Origin: Bacteroidota bacterium
Lineage (GTDB): Bacteria > Bacteroidota > Bacteroidia > M30B66
Direction of reading: 5' to 3'
Length of the DNA stretch: 64,000 bases
Assembly: GCA_027483445.1 (NCBI GenBank)
Contig: JAIXUS010000005.1
Span: forward strand, 62,001-126,000
Shown in pieces: positions 34,110-44,438 of this stretch. Position numbers and translations under genes: made by a program. Below the pieces are notes generated by a model. The model was not told where the DNA came from. It ran no database searches and saw only the letters and a list, made by a program, of their open reading frames with translations. Numbering within the stretch: position 1 is the first letter of the stretch; every line of letters begins with the position of its first letter.

Positions 34110-34799
34110 ATGAAGCAAACGTTTTTCATGTTAATTGGGGGTTTGGCCCTGCTATTAACTGCTTGCCAGAAGGAGGGCGAAGAGGTTTCAGAGTCGCCAT
34201 TCACTATCAGCTCGGGCGACTCTCTTGTTTTCGAGCATTCAGGTACTAAGCCTTTTGCTGTTTCTACAACAGCAGGGGCCGGAAAGCTTTTGGGTATTCG
34301 GTTAGAGACTCTTCCTGTAGGATTTTCGGTTTTAGAAAGCGAGCTCTCGGTGGAGGCCAATTCGACCCGTAATTTTACGATACAGTTTAACCAATTCGAT
34401 ATGAATCCTGGTGTTTACAGCGCCAGTCTTCGCGGGTCTATTTATAACGAGAATTCAACGCCCAAGAGCAAACAGGTATATTTGGTGTATCGCCCCAATT
34501 GCGCGTTTGAATACCGCAATTTTACCTACGGCCGGATTACCTACGTGATTAACGGAATTCCAAACAACGAGTCCATCCAGTGTAGTTACACCACCGAAGG
34601 AAAGTTGCTGGTTGAAGGCTTAACCCCTTACGATATGATTTTGGATTTCGATTGCAGCACCGGAGCGGTAACCATGCAGCCCTTAATTCACCTTGGTAAT
34701 TACGTTACGGCCACAGGTTCGGTGGTTGGAGGCGAGATATTGTTGAACTTTTACAATGAAGGAAATCTAACCGCTAACGCCCTACTGAGGGCCTTTTGA
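34110..34799 (+). CDS. Lipoprotein of unknown function
   Basis: A 229-residue protein. The lipobox is LLLTAC with Cys at about residue 19, followed by QKEGEE, which has no Asp at +2. The rest is beta-rich (GAGKLLGIRLETLPVGFSVLESELSV, NFTIQFNQFDMNPGVYSASL), resembling Ig-like/BACON-type domains, which are a guess. I chose ATG at 34110 rather than 34074 because it gives a clean signal. Confidence 0.75.
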   Translation: MKQTFFMLIGGLALLLTACQKEGEEVSESPFTISSGDSLVFEHSGTKPFAVSTTAGAGKLLGIRLETLPVGFSVLESELSVEANSTRNFTIQFNQFDMNPGVYSASLRGSIYNENSTPKSKQVYLVYRPNCAFEYRNFTYGRITYVINGIPNNESIQCSYTTEGKLLVEGLTPYDMILDFDCSTGAVTMQPLIHLGNYVTATGSVVGGEILLNFYNEGNLTANALLRAF

Positions 34800-35130
34800 T
34801 TAACAATTACCTGATGTTTTCGTGAATGAATGGTACGTGATAATCATTTCATTTTCACAGTGTAAACCCGGGGTCACAGGCTTCCTGTTTTTTTAGCGCC
34901 AGCGGGTGTAGCGGATACCACGCAAAACAGAGCGAGGAGCGTGTGTAGGTGAGCGTGAGCAGAAAAGCCGTGCGATGGCGGCTCTGTTTTGAGGAGTATG
35001 AGCGGAACACGCGGTGCCCGGCGATGCAGCCTCAAGATACCGTGATGACCAGCGAGGCAGGCGCCCAAATCAAAAAAAATCGCGATTAAAATCATGAACA
35101 GCGATTCATGAGGAGGGGGCCTTGCCGCGT
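34800..35130. other. Gap holding mosaic repeat R3 and the metH promoter region
   Basis: No gene supported. It contains R3 copy 2 and, at its end, the promoter of the metH riboswitch leader. A short reverse frame (35095-34874) only translates the repeat. Confidence 0.6.
34894..35068 (+). repeat. Mosaic dispersed repeat R3, copy 2
   Basis: Core 34991-35068 aligns to the reverse strand of 10869-10946. The left block GCGGGTGTAGCGG (34903-34915) matches copy 1 as well. Between the blocks lies a private hairpin whose arms AAAACAGAGC (34924-34933) and GCTCTGTTTT (34981-34990) are perfectly paired; copy 1 has a shorter, unrelated hairpin here. Confidence 0.8.
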
Positions 35131-35161
35131 TTTGGATTTTTGACGAGACTATTTATCTTTG
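35131..35161 (+). promoter_or_regulatory. Promoter of the metH leader
   Basis: TTTG (35131-35134), a 19-bp spacer and TATCTTTG (35154-35161): a full match to the Bacteroidota consensus. The predicted start is about 15 nt before the riboswitch. Confidence 0.75.
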
Positions 35162-35182
35162 CGCCGTTGTTCGTTGATTACA

Positions 35183-35282
35183 CTTATCCAGAAAGACCGA
35201 GGGAATAGGCCCGTTGACGTCTTGGCAACCGCTCAGTTGAGTATGGTGCCAATTCCTAATCTCCACAAGGAGAGCAGATAAG
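35183..35282 (+). promoter_or_regulatory. SAM-I (S-box) riboswitch upstream of metH
   Basis: P1 is formed by CTTATC (35183-35188) and GATAAG (35277-35282). The conserved core is present in order: AGAccGAGGGA, GGCCCGTTGACGTCTTGGCAACC, GGTGCCAATTCC, and the P4 hairpin CTCCACAAGGAG. This aptamer binds S-adenosylmethionine and normally lowers expression of methionine genes when SAM is high. No clear intrinsic terminator follows. A stretch at 35317-35328 could pair with 35178-35188 and compete with P1. Confidence 0.93.
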
Positions 35283-35354
35283 CGAAATTCAAATCCTTTA
35301 TTCTGCGGTTTTTTGTGATAAGTTGTAAGTGTTGCCGAACACGCGATTTGGTAT

Positions 35355-38300
35355 ATGACAAAACTGCAAGAGGCGCTTTCCCGCCGGATTTTGGTGCTCG
35401 ATGGAGCGATGGGAACGATGATTCAGCGACATACGCTGGAAGAGGAGGATTTTCGCAAGGGGTTTTTTGAGCAGCATCCGCATCCTCTGAAAGGAAACAA
35501 TGACTTGCTGGCCATGACCCGGCCGGAGATTATTCAAGGCATCCATGAGGCGTATTTTGAGGCTGGTGCCGATATTGCCGAAACCAATACATTCAGCGCT
35601 ACCAGCGTTGCTCAGGCCGATTATCACCTCGAACACATTGTTTATGACCTCAATGTGGCCGCCACCCGTTTGGCCAGAGCGGCCGCCGATAAATACACGG
35701 CTTTAACGCCTGATAAACCTCGTTTTGTGGCCGGTTCTATTGGGCCAACCAACCGTACGGCCAGCATTTCGCCCGATGTGAACGACCCCGGCTACCGGGC
35801 CATCACCTTCGACGAACTGGTAGACGCGTACACCGAGCAAGTGCGCGGACTGATCGACGGTGGTGCCGATATTTTGCTGGTTGAGACCATTTTCGATACG
35901 CTCAACGCCAAAGCTGCGCTGTTTGCCATTGACCAATACTGCGAGAAAATTGGTCGGAGAATGCCCGTTATGGTTTCGGGAACGATTACCGATCAAAGCG
36001 GACGAACGCTTACCGGGCAAACTGCCGAAGCCTTTTTGTACTCGGTGTCGCACATCGACTTGCTCTCGGTAGGCTTTAATTGCGCACTTGGGGCCAGGCA
36101 GCTGAAGCCTTACGTAGAAACGCTGGCGAAGAATGCAAAATTCCGCATTTCGGCACACCCCAACGCCGGATTACCCAATGCTTTTGGTCATTACGACGAA
36201 ACTCCCGAGCAGATGGGCGTACAAATCAGAGAGTACCTCGACAATAACCTGGTGAACATCATCGGCGGCTGTTGCGGAACTACGCCTGATCACATTCGCG
36301 AAATAGCCAGAATTGCGGCTGAATACACACCGCATCAAATTCCGGAACTCGAACCCTTGCCATTTTACAGCGGACTGGAGCCTGTGTTAATTCGGAAAGA
36401 GACCAATTTTGTAAATATTGGTGAGCGTACGAATGTGACCGGCAGTAAGAAGTTTGCCCGCCTGATTGTTTCTGGAAATTACGACGAAGCGCTTAGTGTG
36501 GCCCGCGATCAGGTAGATGGTGGAGCGCAGATTCTCGACGTGAACATGGACGAAGGCATGCTCGATTCGGAGGCTGCCATGGTGAAGTTTCTCAACTTGA
36601 TGGCTTCGGAGCCTGATATTGCTAAACTTCCAGTGATGATCGACTCTTCAAAATGGTCGGTGATTGAAGCCGGTTTAAAGTGTGTACAGGGAAAATCGAT
36701 TGTAAATTCGATTTCACTCAAAGAAGGCGAAGAGAAGTTTATCGAGCAAGCCAGGCTGATTAAGCGTTACGGAGCCGCTGTGGTGGTGATGGCCTTCGAT
36801 GAAGTGGGTCAGGCCGACAGCTACGAGCGACGGATTGCCATTTGCCAGCGGGCTTATACCATTCTTACCGAAAAGGTAGGGTTTCAGGCTACCGACATCA
36901 TCTTCGACCCCAATATTCTCACCGTAGCCACCGGTATTGAGGAACACAACAATTACGCAGTTGATTTTATTGAAGCTACACGTTGGATAAAGCAGAATTT
37001 GCCCGGAGTTCGGGTGAGTGGTGGGGTTTCCAATATTTCTTTTTCATTCCGTGGAAACGACCGCGTCCGTGAAGCCATGCACAGCGCGTTTTTGTACCAC
37101 GCCATCAAGGCTGGGCTCGACATGGGCATCGTGAATGCCGGCCAACTTGAGGTGTATGAAGAAATTCCGGCGGAGCTCCTTGAGAAAGTAGAAGATGTGC
37201 TGCTCAACCGCCGACCTGATGCCACCGAACGACTGGTTGAATACGCCGAAACGGTGAAGTCGGCCGGTAAGGTTCAGGAAAAAGACGAACAGTGGCGGAA
37301 ACTACCGGTGAAGGAGCGTTTAACCCATGCTCTGATTAAAGGTATTGTAGATTACATCGATGAAGATGTGGAAGAGTGCCGCCACCTTTTCTCTAAGCCT
37401 CTCGAAGTTATTGAAGGCCCATTGATGGACGGAATGAACATTGTGGGCGACCTGTTTGGAAGCGGGAAGATGTTTTTACCTCAAGTGGTGAAGTCGGCCC
37501 GTGTTATGAAAAAAGCCGTAGCCTACCTCTTGCCTTACATTGAGGCGGAGAAGAAGGCCGGTGGCAGCTCGGGCAATGGAAAAATCCTGATGGCCACAGT
37601 GAAAGGCGATGTACACGATATCGGGAAAAACATTGTGGGCGTGGTTTTAGGCTGCAACAATTACGAAGTGGTCGACATTGGCGTGATGGTGCCTTATCAG
37701 AAAATTCTCGACACTGCAAAAGAGATTGGAGCCGATATCATTGGGCTTAGCGGACTCATTACGCCTTCGCTGGATGAAATGGTTACGGTTGCCCGGGAAA
37801 TGGAAAAGCAGGGATTCAAAATTCCGCTGCTGATTGGTGGAGCAACAACTTCCAAAACCCACACTGCGGTTAAAATTGCGCCTCAATACAGTGGTCCGGT
37901 AATTCACGTTTTAGATGCTTCTCGTTCCGTTCCGGTAGCCGGCGCATTGCTAAGCAGAGAACAGCAGGGCGATTTCCGCCGTACCATCGAGGAGGACTAC
38001 AGCCGAATTCGCGAGCAACACGCCGGAAGAACCACGGCCAAAGAATACGTGTCGCTTGCCTTGGCTAGGGAAAATAAAATACCGGTGCAATTCGGCCCCG
38101 ATACCATTGTAAAGCCTAAGCAAACAGGCGTTTTTGTGTTAGACAATTACGATTTGTCTGATTTAGCGCAGTTTATTGACTGGACACCATTTTTTGCCAC
38201 CTGGGAGTTGTATGGAAAATACCCGGCCATCCTCAACGATTCGGTGGTAGGCGAGGAGGCGACCAAGGTATTTGCTGATGCCCAGAAAATGCTTCAAACG

Positions 38301-39032
38301 ATTATCGACGAAAAGTGGCTAAGGGCGAGGGCTGTATATGGCTTGTGGCCAGCCAATTCGGTGGGTGATGACATTGAGATTTACACCGATGAGTCGCGTA
38401 AAACCATTCAGCAGGTGGTACATCATCTTCGTCAACAAAATAAAAAGGCTGCCGGTCAGGCCAATTTCTGCCTCAGCGATTTTGTAGCGCCTAAAGCTTC
38501 CGGAATTGCCGATTACGTGGGTGGATTCGCAGTAACAGCCGGAATTGGAATTGAGAAATACGTTTCGGAATTCGAGGCTGCGCACGACGATTACAGTGCC
38601 ATCATGCTCAAAGCCCTGGCCGACCGATTGGCGGAAGCCTTTGCTGAGAGGCTGCACCATTTGGTTCGAACCGAATTTTGGGGGTATTCATCCGAATCGT
38701 TAACCAATCAGGAACTCATCGAAGAAAAATACCGCGGTATTCGTCCGGCACCGGGTTACCCCGCTTGTCCCGACCATACCGAAAAAGGATTGCTCTTCGA
38801 TTTGTTAAAGGCGACCGAAAATACCGGAATTACCCTCACCGAAAGCTTTGCGATGTATCCGACGGCCGCTGTAAGTGGATGGTATTTTGCGCACCCCGAA
38901 AGCAAGTATTTTGGTTTAGGTAAAATTCAGCGCGATCAGGTTGAGGAGTATGCCAAACGGAAAAACATGCCCTTTGAAGAGGCCGAGCGTTGGCTTAGTC
39001 CGGTGTTGGCCTACGAGCCTCAATCGGTCTAA
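35355..39032 (+). CDS. metH: Cobalamin-dependent methionine synthase
   Basis: A 1225-residue, four-module cytoplasmic enzyme that methylates homocysteine using 5-methyltetrahydrofolate. Module 1 (homocysteine) has zinc ligands Cys243, Cys306 and Cys307. Module 2 (folate; [14 protein letters not shown] near 357) follows. Module 3 binds cobalamin with His754 in [15 protein letters not shown]. Module 4 is the SAM-dependent reactivation domain, with [17 protein letters not shown]-type motif (here [17 protein letters not shown]) and a C-terminal part rich in aromatic residues. Length equals the E. coli enzyme (1227). Controlled by the SAM-I riboswitch in its leader. Confidence 0.98.
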   Translation: MTKLQEALSRRILVLDGAMGTMIQRHTLEEEDFRKGFFEQHPHPLKGNNDLLAMTRPEIIQGIHEAYFEAGADIAETNTFSATSVAQADYHLEHIVYDLNVAATRLARAAADKYTALTPDKPRFVAGSIGPTNRTASISPDVNDPGYRAITFDELVDAYTEQVRGLIDGGADILLVETIFDTLNAKAALFAIDQYCEKIGRRMPVMVSGTITDQSGRTLTGQTAEAFLYSVSHIDLLSVGFNCALGARQLKPYVETLAKNAKFRISAHPNAGLPNAFGHYDETPEQMGVQIREYLDNNLVNIIGGCCGTTPDHIREIARIAAEYTPHQIPELEPLPFYSGLEPVLIRKETNFVNIGERTNVTGSKKFARLIVSGNYDEALSVARDQVDGGAQILDVNMDEGMLDSEAAMVKFLNLMASEPDIAKLPVMIDSSKWSVIEAGLKCVQGKSIVNSISLKEGEEKFIEQARLIKRYGAAVVVMAFDEVGQADSYERRIAICQRAYTILTEKVGFQATDIIFDPNILTVATGIEEHNNYAVDFIEATRWIKQNLPGVRVSGGVSNISFSFRGNDRVREAMHSAFLYHAIKAGLDMGIVNAGQLEVYEEIPAELLEKVEDVLLNRRPDATERLVEYAETVKSAGKVQEKDEQWRKLPVKERLTHALIKGIVDYIDEDVEECRHLFSKPLEVIEGPLMDGMNIVGDLFGSGKMFLPQVVKSARVMKKAVAYLLPYIEAEKKAGGSSGNGKILMATVKGDVHDIGKNIVGVVLGCNNYEVVDIGVMVPYQKILDTAKEIGADIIGLSGLITPSLDEMVTVAREMEKQGFKIPLLIGGATTSKTHTAVKIAPQYSGPVIHVLDASRSVPVAGALLSREQQGDFRRTIEEDYSRIREQHAGRTTAKEYVSLALARENKIPVQFGPDTIVKPKQTGVFVLDNYDLSDLAQFIDWTPFFATWELYGKYPAILNDSVVGEEATKVFADAQKMLQTIIDEKWLRARAVYGLWPANSVGDDIEIYTDESRKTIQQVVHHLRQQNKKAAGQANFCLSDFVAPKASGIADYVGGFAVTAGIGIEKYVSEFEAAHDDYSAIMLKALADRLAEAFAERLHHLVRTEFWGYSSESLTNQELIEEKYRGIRPAPGYPACPDHTEKGLLFDLLKATENTGITLTESFAMYPTAAVSGWYFAHPESKYFGLGKIQRDQVEEYAKRKNMPFEEAERWLSPVLAYEPQSV

Positions 39033-39093
39033 AATCAGGCTGGCAAACTTTGGTTGGATGACCCAAGTAAGCTTACCCGAGTGCCTCCTTGGT

Positions 39094-41445
39094 CTAGCGT
39101 TTTTTGAGTAGCAAAAACTGCCCGCCTTCGTGCTTCAATCCGTTGATGCGGCTTAGTGCGATATTGGCCGACTTGGTTCGGTTAAACACAAAGTTCGCCT
39201 TTGAAAGCAATTCGCTGCTGCTGAGGCAGGGTTCGGGATTGCTGGATGCGATGTAGCTTAAGGTTTGAAGAAATAAGGTCGGACTCAGCTTAGGCTCTCC
39301 GCTAAGCGGGGCCAATAACTCGGCACTTGGGGAAGGCGTTTTAACTGGGGCTGCACATCCAGTGTTGGTTGTTTCTGGTAGGGGAGATGCAAAGGCATCA
39401 CCCAGCGGACCTGAAGCCGAGAGCATTAGGCTATGCTCAACACTGGTGCAGGTTTCGAGTGAAGATCGAATGTTCTGCATGGGAAAAAGGCTCTCAGGCT
39501 TCAGCTTGTCACCGCCCTTTGGAATGATGTACGAAACACCCAGTTCAAAATGACCCTCGCCTTGCACCCAAAGCAGAATCGATTTCACCTCATTGCGAAG
39601 CGTCCATTGGCGTAAGTCGCGGGTGAAGAATTGCTCCAATTCCGCTTTGGTCGGTTGGTTAAGCTCAAGGATTGATTGAATGGAATAGGATGCGAAGGCC
39701 TCTTTGAGTGTCGAAATCACTGATGTGTCGGGCTGTCCATCTTGTAGGGCATTGTTTACAATGATGAGCCAGGTATTTCCCATTGCAGAAGTATCGGGTT
39801 TCCCACGTTGAATGCTCAGCTCTTTCTCAACGGTATTGCCATGTTCATCAACAGCTTTGATGGCCAACGATGTTCCATTGAAATTTTCAAGGGTGAAACG
39901 AAAAACAGGATTCAACACGGCATCCGAAAACACCGCGGATTGTCCTTCGGCGGTTACAGAAATGATTTTGCTTTCATCCAGAATTCGTCCTTCAATCACC
40001 GTTGGATTGGCTGCCGGTAAAAACAAGGTTTTGTTGGAAGCTTCGAACGGATAGGTGACTTCAACTTTTGGAGGGTTGCTCTCTTGCCGAACGATTGGTA
40101 TTACAAGCTTTTCGGTATTCAGGTAGATATCGGTGGCATTGATCTGTATTTCTTTGGCCGTTCGAATGTTCACTTTCGTACTGAATTCCGGATTGAGCGC
40201 TTCTTCGTCGACAGGTAAACTTAACGTATTAACGACCAGTGATCTAAGCGGACTGGCGTCGGTAATGAGGCCTTCCAACTTGAGTTCTTCGGTGTCTGCT
40301 TTTACGACAATTGACTCGTTTTTTAGCAGTGGCGCGGTAATTCGAATGGAGGGTTTATCTTCTTCCTTGTTGGCCTCGTAGTACTTTTCGCGGGTTACCG
40401 TAAAGGCTTTGGAGTATTCCCCATTGCCCGGTGCCAGTTGCATAGCCTTTTTGTAATCGCGAACCGCATCTTTAAGTTTGCCCGCTTTTTCAAGGCACAG
40501 GGCACGTCCGGCAAATGCAGCAGCGTCTTGTGGGCGTAGGGTGATGACCTGGTTGAAATCGGCTTCAGCTTGCGGAAATTGCCCAAGCTTTACAAGCACT
40601 TTGGCTCTTTGTGCATAAGCTTCAGCGAATCGACTGTCGAGGGTGATGGCCTGTCCAAAATCCTGAATTGCCGATTGTAAATCTGAGTTTTCGCTCAGTG
40701 AAATGCCTCTTAAGAGGAACAATCGGGCATTTGCGGGTGCAAATTGAATTGCTTTTGTAAGCGTTTGGATGGCATTGGCATGTTGATGAAGTTCCGCCTC
40801 CTTCGTGCCTAATCCGGTATAATATGGACCCAAAACGAGGCCATCTTCGCGTTTGCTTTTCGACGCTAAGGCCAACTCAATGGCTTTTCGGTAAAAATTC
40901 GCCGCCACAAGGTCGTTGCCCAGGCTATCACTGGCTACACCCTGATAATACACGAATCTATCATTTTCGTTATCGTAGGCGAAGGCTTGTTGGGCGGTTT
41001 GCATCATTCCGCTGTAATCGCCCGATTTCCATTGGGCCTCAGCCAGCAATTGAGCGTACTCTGCACTTTTTGGTTTCTTCTTCACCAGAGTTTTGTAATA
41101 CTCAGTTGCTTTCGAAAAGCTCTTTCCACTTTCGTGCGCTGAAGCCAGAGCCAGTAAAGCATCAAGATCCTCGGGCGACAAGGCCAAGGCAGCTTCTCCG
41201 GAACGAACCGCCTCGGCCGGCTTGTTTAGTTGCTGATTCACTTTACACAGCAATATCCAAGCATCAAGGTTGTCTTTTTCCAGAGAAACTGCCTGATTTA
41301 GCGCCTCCTCGGCTTTGAAGTATTCTTTGAGTTTGAAAAACTGTTCAGCATCCTTATACAATTTTTTCGCCGACTGCGCCTGTAGTTCTATTGTTAGGAA
41401 AAACAACAGGAACAAGCCACCAAGGCCTAAATAGAGTTTTTTCAT
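39094..41445 (-). CDS. Secreted TPR protein with degenerate caspase-like C-terminal domain
   Basis: A 783-residue protein. Signal peptide (about 1-23, ending LQAQ); then many TPR units (about 25-360). Residues about 370-550 are beta-rich (SVTAEGQSAVFSDAVLNP). Residues 557-783 follow the order of a caspase (C14) fold, from NTWLIIVNNALQDGQPD through KSILLWVQGEGHFELGVSYIIPKGGD to GGQFLLLKKR. The usual SGHG is QGEGH (His632) and the catalytic Cys position reads SLMLSASG (676-678), so proteolysis is unlikely. It may be a scaffold. It stands alone. Confidence 0.75.
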   Translation of the reverse strand: MKKLYLGLGGLFLLFFLTIELQAQSAKKLYKDAEQFFKLKEYFKAEEALNQAVSLEKDNLDAWILLCKVNQQLNKPAEAVRSGEAALALSPEDLDALLALASAHESGKSFSKATEYYKTLVKKKPKSAEYAQLLAEAQWKSGDYSGMMQTAQQAFAYDNENDRFVYYQGVASDSLGNDLVAANFYRKAIELALASKSKREDGLVLGPYYTGLGTKEAELHQHANAIQTLTKAIQFAPANARLFLLRGISLSENSDLQSAIQDFGQAITLDSRFAEAYAQRAKVLVKLGQFPQAEADFNQVITLRPQDAAAFAGRALCLEKAGKLKDAVRDYKKAMQLAPGNGEYSKAFTVTREKYYEANKEEDKPSIRITAPLLKNESIVVKADTEELKLEGLITDASPLRSLVVNTLSLPVDEEALNPEFSTKVNIRTAKEIQINATDIYLNTEKLVIPIVRQESNPPKVEVTYPFEASNKTLFLPAANPTVIEGRILDESKIISVTAEGQSAVFSDAVLNPVFRFTLENFNGTSLAIKAVDEHGNTVEKELSIQRGKPDTSAMGNTWLIIVNNALQDGQPDTSVISTLKEAFASYSIQSILELNQPTKAELEQFFTRDLRQWTLRNEVKSILLWVQGEGHFELGVSYIIPKGGDKLKPESLFPMQNIRSSLETCTSVEHSLMLSASGPLGDAFASPLPETTNTGCAAPVKTPSPSAELLAPLSGEPKLSPTLFLQTLSYIASSNPEPCLSSSELLSKANFVFNRTKSANIALSRINGLKHEGGQFLLLKKR

Positions 41446-41495
41446 AACTACAGTTTAAACGGTGAAAGTAATCAATCTACAATACACACTTATGC

Positions 41496-42329
41496 TTAAG
41501 AAGTACGCATTACCAAACAAATCCAATCTCCCTCTTGGTGTTGGCTTTCTAAGATAAACCCTTGTAGCTGGAAGGCCTCATTGATTTGAGCAATATCGGT
41601 CATCAAAAATCCACTCAGGTAAATTTTCCCTTGGGGAAGAACCGAACGATACATGGCGGCGTCTTCCATCAAAATGTTCCGGTTGATATTGGCCAAAATT
41701 CGATCGAAGTGACCTTTCTCTTTCAGCAGTGAGGCATCGCCACACAGGCAATCCATCTGTACACCGTTTTGTTGGGCATTCTCCAGGGCATTCTCAGCAG
41801 CCCAGGGCTCGATATCAATTCCCATTACAGATTCTGCTCCCAGCTTCGCGGCTAAAATACCCAGAACACCGGTTCCGCAGCCCATGTCGAGTACCTTAAG
41901 GCCTGCCCAATTGTCGGCATACATCGCTTTGCAAACCAGCCGTGTTGTAGCATGGTGTCCGGTTCCGAACGACATGCGAGGCTCGATCACAATTTCAAGT
42001 CGGCCATCGTTCATCGAAGGATGAAATGGCGCTCTAATCAAGCAGTGCTCATTTACCTCTACAGGTTCAAATTGAGCCTCCCAGGTCGCATTCCAATTTT
42101 GGGGTGCTATCTGCTGAATGTGAAATGTAACTTCCGGGGCAAACTCCTGGAATACCGCTTGAACAGCATCGGCCTCGTATTCTGACTCGCGGATGTAAGC
42201 CAATAATTCGCGGCCCTCTTCAACGAAACTCTCAAATCCAACATCAGCCAAAAGACCAGTTAGCAAGTCGTTTAAGGCTGCCTTTTTGCCGGTTTCAGCC
42301 CGAAGCTCGATGTAGGCTTCTCCTACCAT
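41496..42329 (-). CDS. prmA: Ribosomal protein L11 methyltransferase
   Basis: A 277-residue SAM-dependent enzyme that trimethylates L11. N-terminal L11-binding domain (about 1-85), then a Rossmann methyltransferase core: RMSFGTGHHATTRLVCKAM, motif I VLDMGCGTGVLGILAAKLGA, VMGIDIEPWAAENALENA and ILANINRNILMED, which corresponds to the NxxxxP-like motif IV. Overlaps the tpiA stop by 7 bp. Confidence 0.93.
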   Translation of the reverse strand: MVGEAYIELRAETGKKAALNDLLTGLLADVGFESFVEEGRELLAYIRESEYEADAVQAVFQEFAPEVTFHIQQIAPQNWNATWEAQFEPVEVNEHCLIRAPFHPSMNDGRLEIVIEPRMSFGTGHHATTRLVCKAMYADNWAGLKVLDMGCGTGVLGILAAKLGAESVMGIDIEPWAAENALENAQQNGVQMDCLCGDASLLKEKGHFDRILANINRNILMEDAAMYRSVLPQGKIYLSGFLMTDIAQINEAFQLQGFILESQHQEGDWICLVMRTS

Positions 42330-43072
42330 GCGTTCACAATTTTCAGAAAATCAGCCGGCTTTAATGAAGCCCCGCCAATCAGTCCGCCATCGATGTAGTT
42401 TCTGGAAAACAAACCTGCGGCATTCTCCGCTGTAACGCTACCTCCATACAAGATACTAACGGCTGAAGCTTCTTCTCCAAAGGTTTTGATTAACCAGTTA
42501 TGAATGAAGGTGTGAACTTCTTCAGCTTGCTCGGGTGAGGCTGTTACGCCCGTGCCAATTGCCCAAACCGGTTCGTAAGCCAAAACAAGGTTTAACACCT
42601 CAGGCAATGATAAATTTCCAAGCACTTCCTGCAACTGATTTGAAATAACCTGTTCCAATTCTCCGCTGTTTCTTTCCTGAAGCGTTTCTCCAATGCAAAA
42701 AATAGGAGTTAAACCGGCCTCGAGCACACGTTTTGTTTTTTCAAGCAGCACTTCTCCCTTCTCGCCAAAAAGGGCTCGCCGCTCACTATGACCTAATATA
42801 ACATACTTAACGCCAGCCGAAGCCAGCATTTGGGCCGAAACCTCACCTGTAAATGCGCCTTTCTCTGTTGCGGCGCAATTTTGTGCCCCCAGTTGAATTC
42901 CCGACTCACTGAGTATGGCTTTGGTTTGCGTGAGCCATGGAAACGGCGGACAAACAATACATTCAACGTCGGGATTGCTTGTGTAGGCCTCTGAAAGCGT
43001 TCTAACAAGTTGTTCTGCGTCTTCTTTGAGCAGGTTCATTTTCCAGTTTCCGGCAACATATTTTCTGGGCAT
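42323..43072 (-). CDS. tpiA: Triosephosphate isomerase
   Basis: A 249-residue TIM barrel interconverting dihydroxyacetone phosphate and glyceraldehyde 3-phosphate. Active site: Lys in GNWKMN, His in VILGHSERRALFGE, and the catalytic Glu in LAYEPVWAIGTG. The phosphate gripper is ILYGGSVTAENA and GGASL. Its start lies inside the 3' end of the preceding secreted protein gene (37 bp overlap). Confidence 0.98.
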   Translation of the reverse strand: MPRKYVAGNWKMNLLKEDAEQLVRTLSEAYTSNPDVECIVCPPFPWLTQTKAILSESGIQLGAQNCAATEKGAFTGEVSAQMLASAGVKYVILGHSERRALFGEKGEVLLEKTKRVLEAGLTPIFCIGETLQERNSGELEQVISNQLQEVLGNLSLPEVLNLVLAYEPVWAIGTGVTASPEQAEEVHTFIHNWLIKTFGEEASAVSILYGGSVTAENAAGLFSRNYIDGGLIGGASLKPADFLKIVNAW

Positions 43073-43377
43073 AGTTCTTCAATTTGTGGCGCAAAGATAA
43101 CAGCCTGCTTTTCCTTCAGGTAAGCCGAATGCGGATTGAGTGGAATTCCTTCTGTTTCGTAAAATACTTCTATATGTAAAACGCCCGTAGGCTCTGCATT
43201 CTGACTCGCTCTCCAATGAATAATGGTGCCATCCTGCAAAACAAAATAGCCATCCGCCGAAGGCTCTGAACCCAAAAGATGGTAGGTGGCCGGAAGCCAG
43301 TTTTCAATCGCGGAAGCCTCCGCCTGAGCGGAAACTAACCCCGTAATACTGCATAGAAGGAGAAAAGCCAGTTTCAT
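43036..43377 (-). CDS. Small secreted protein, unknown function
   Basis: A 113-residue protein with signal peptide MKLAFLLLCSITGLVSAQA. The mature part (YHLLGSEPSADGYFVLQDGTIIHWRASQNAEPTG) looks like a single small beta domain. Unknown family. The frame is open to 43440, but the earlier start destroys the signal. The 3' 37 bp overlap tpiA in another frame. Confidence 0.7.
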   Translation of the reverse strand: MKLAFLLLCSITGLVSAQAEASAIENWLPATYHLLGSEPSADGYFVLQDGTIIHWRASQNAEPTGVLHIEVFYETEGIPLNPHSAYLKEKQAVIFAPQIEELCPENMLPETGK

Positions 43378-43505
43378 TCCGACAAATTTCCGCCACGGCG
43401 AAATATGAAAAACAGGAAGCTGCGCTAAAGTCATCAACACGGCTGTTCATTCTTTTTTATCCTGAATACTTGATTTTCTCCAATCTTTACAGCCTCAAAG
43501 TAAAC

Positions 43506-44438
43506 ATGAAGATTCTCTTTGCCGATTCCGCCCATCCACTGCTCAGCGAATTGCTCGAAAAACAGGGCTTTCAGTGTGATCATCTCGAATTAAATCGCCA
43601 GCAAGCGCTTGAAATACTCCCGCAATATGACGCAGTAGTTATCCGAAGTCGTTTTTTATTCGACCGCGAAATGCTCGATGCCGGTGCCCGCCTGAAGTGT
43701 ATCGGTAGAGTGGGGGCAGGCCTGGAAAATATCGACGTTGCCTATGCTCAGTCGAAAGGCGTAATGTGTGTAAATGCTCCTGAGGGAAATCGGAATGCCG
43801 TTGCAGAACAGGTGCTTGGAATGTTACTTATGCTCATGAATAACCTTCGTCGCGCCGATATCGAGGTACGGCAGGGTGTATGGCGGCGTGAGGCCAATCG
43901 AGGTTACGAAATCGAAGGGAAAACCATTGGAATTATTGGTTTAGGAAATAATGGTAGCGCTTTTGCCCGTGTACTTCGTGGATTTGACGCACAAATATTG
44001 GCCTATGACCCATACATTGAGTCGACAGATTTAAGTCACGTGAGGCTAGTTGATATGGCGGCTATTTTTGAACACGCTGATATTGTTTCTTTACATATTC
44101 CATTGAGCGAAGAAACGCGTTATCTCGTTAATAAACAGTGGCTTTCGAGCTTTGCGAAGCCGATTTGGCTGGCCAATGCCGCACGCGGGAAGTGCCTCAA
44201 TACCTCCGACCTGCTTGATGCCATAGATTCGGGAAAGGTGCGTGGCGCTGCGCTTGATGTGCTTGAGTTTGAGTCCTTGTCATTCGAGCAAGCCGATACG
44301 CACTCAGAAGTTGTACAACGCCTTATGGCACACGAAAGGGTGGTTTTAAGTCCGCACATCGCAGGCTGGACGCATGAGTCAAACCAAAAAATGGCGCAAA
44401 TTCTGGCCACAAAAATGATAAAGGCGCTACAGAACTAG
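43506..44438 (+). CDS. D-2-hydroxyacid dehydrogenase (phosphoglycerate dehydrogenase-like)
   Basis: A 310-residue NAD-dependent enzyme. The N-terminal catalytic half has CIGRVGAGLENIDVAYAQSKGV. The Rossmann domain has TIGIIGLGNNGSAFARVLRGF. The catalytic Arg lies in LANAARGKCL and the catalytic His in VLSPHIAGWTHES. It lacks the C-terminal ACT/ASB domains of full SerA, and I cannot fix the substrate. The stop overlaps the facing flavoprotein gene by 4 bases. Confidence 0.87.
   Translation: MKILFADSAHPLLSELLEKQGFQCDHLELNRQQALEILPQYDAVVIRSRFLFDREMLDAGARLKCIGRVGAGLENIDVAYAQSKGVMCVNAPEGNRNAVAEQVLGMLLMLMNNLRRADIEVRQGVWRREANRGYEIEGKTIGIIGLGNNGSAFARVLRGFDAQILAYDPYIESTDLSHVRLVDMAAIFEHADIVSLHIPLSEETRYLVNKQWLSSFAKPIWLANAARGKCLNTSDLLDAIDSGKVRGAALDVLEFESLSFEQADTHSEVVQRLMAHERVVLSPHIAGWTHESNQKMAQILATKMIKALQN

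Noticed and set aside
34874-35095. Reverse 73-codon frame upstream of metH
   Set aside because: It only covers mosaic repeat R3; the other copy has a different, broken frame.
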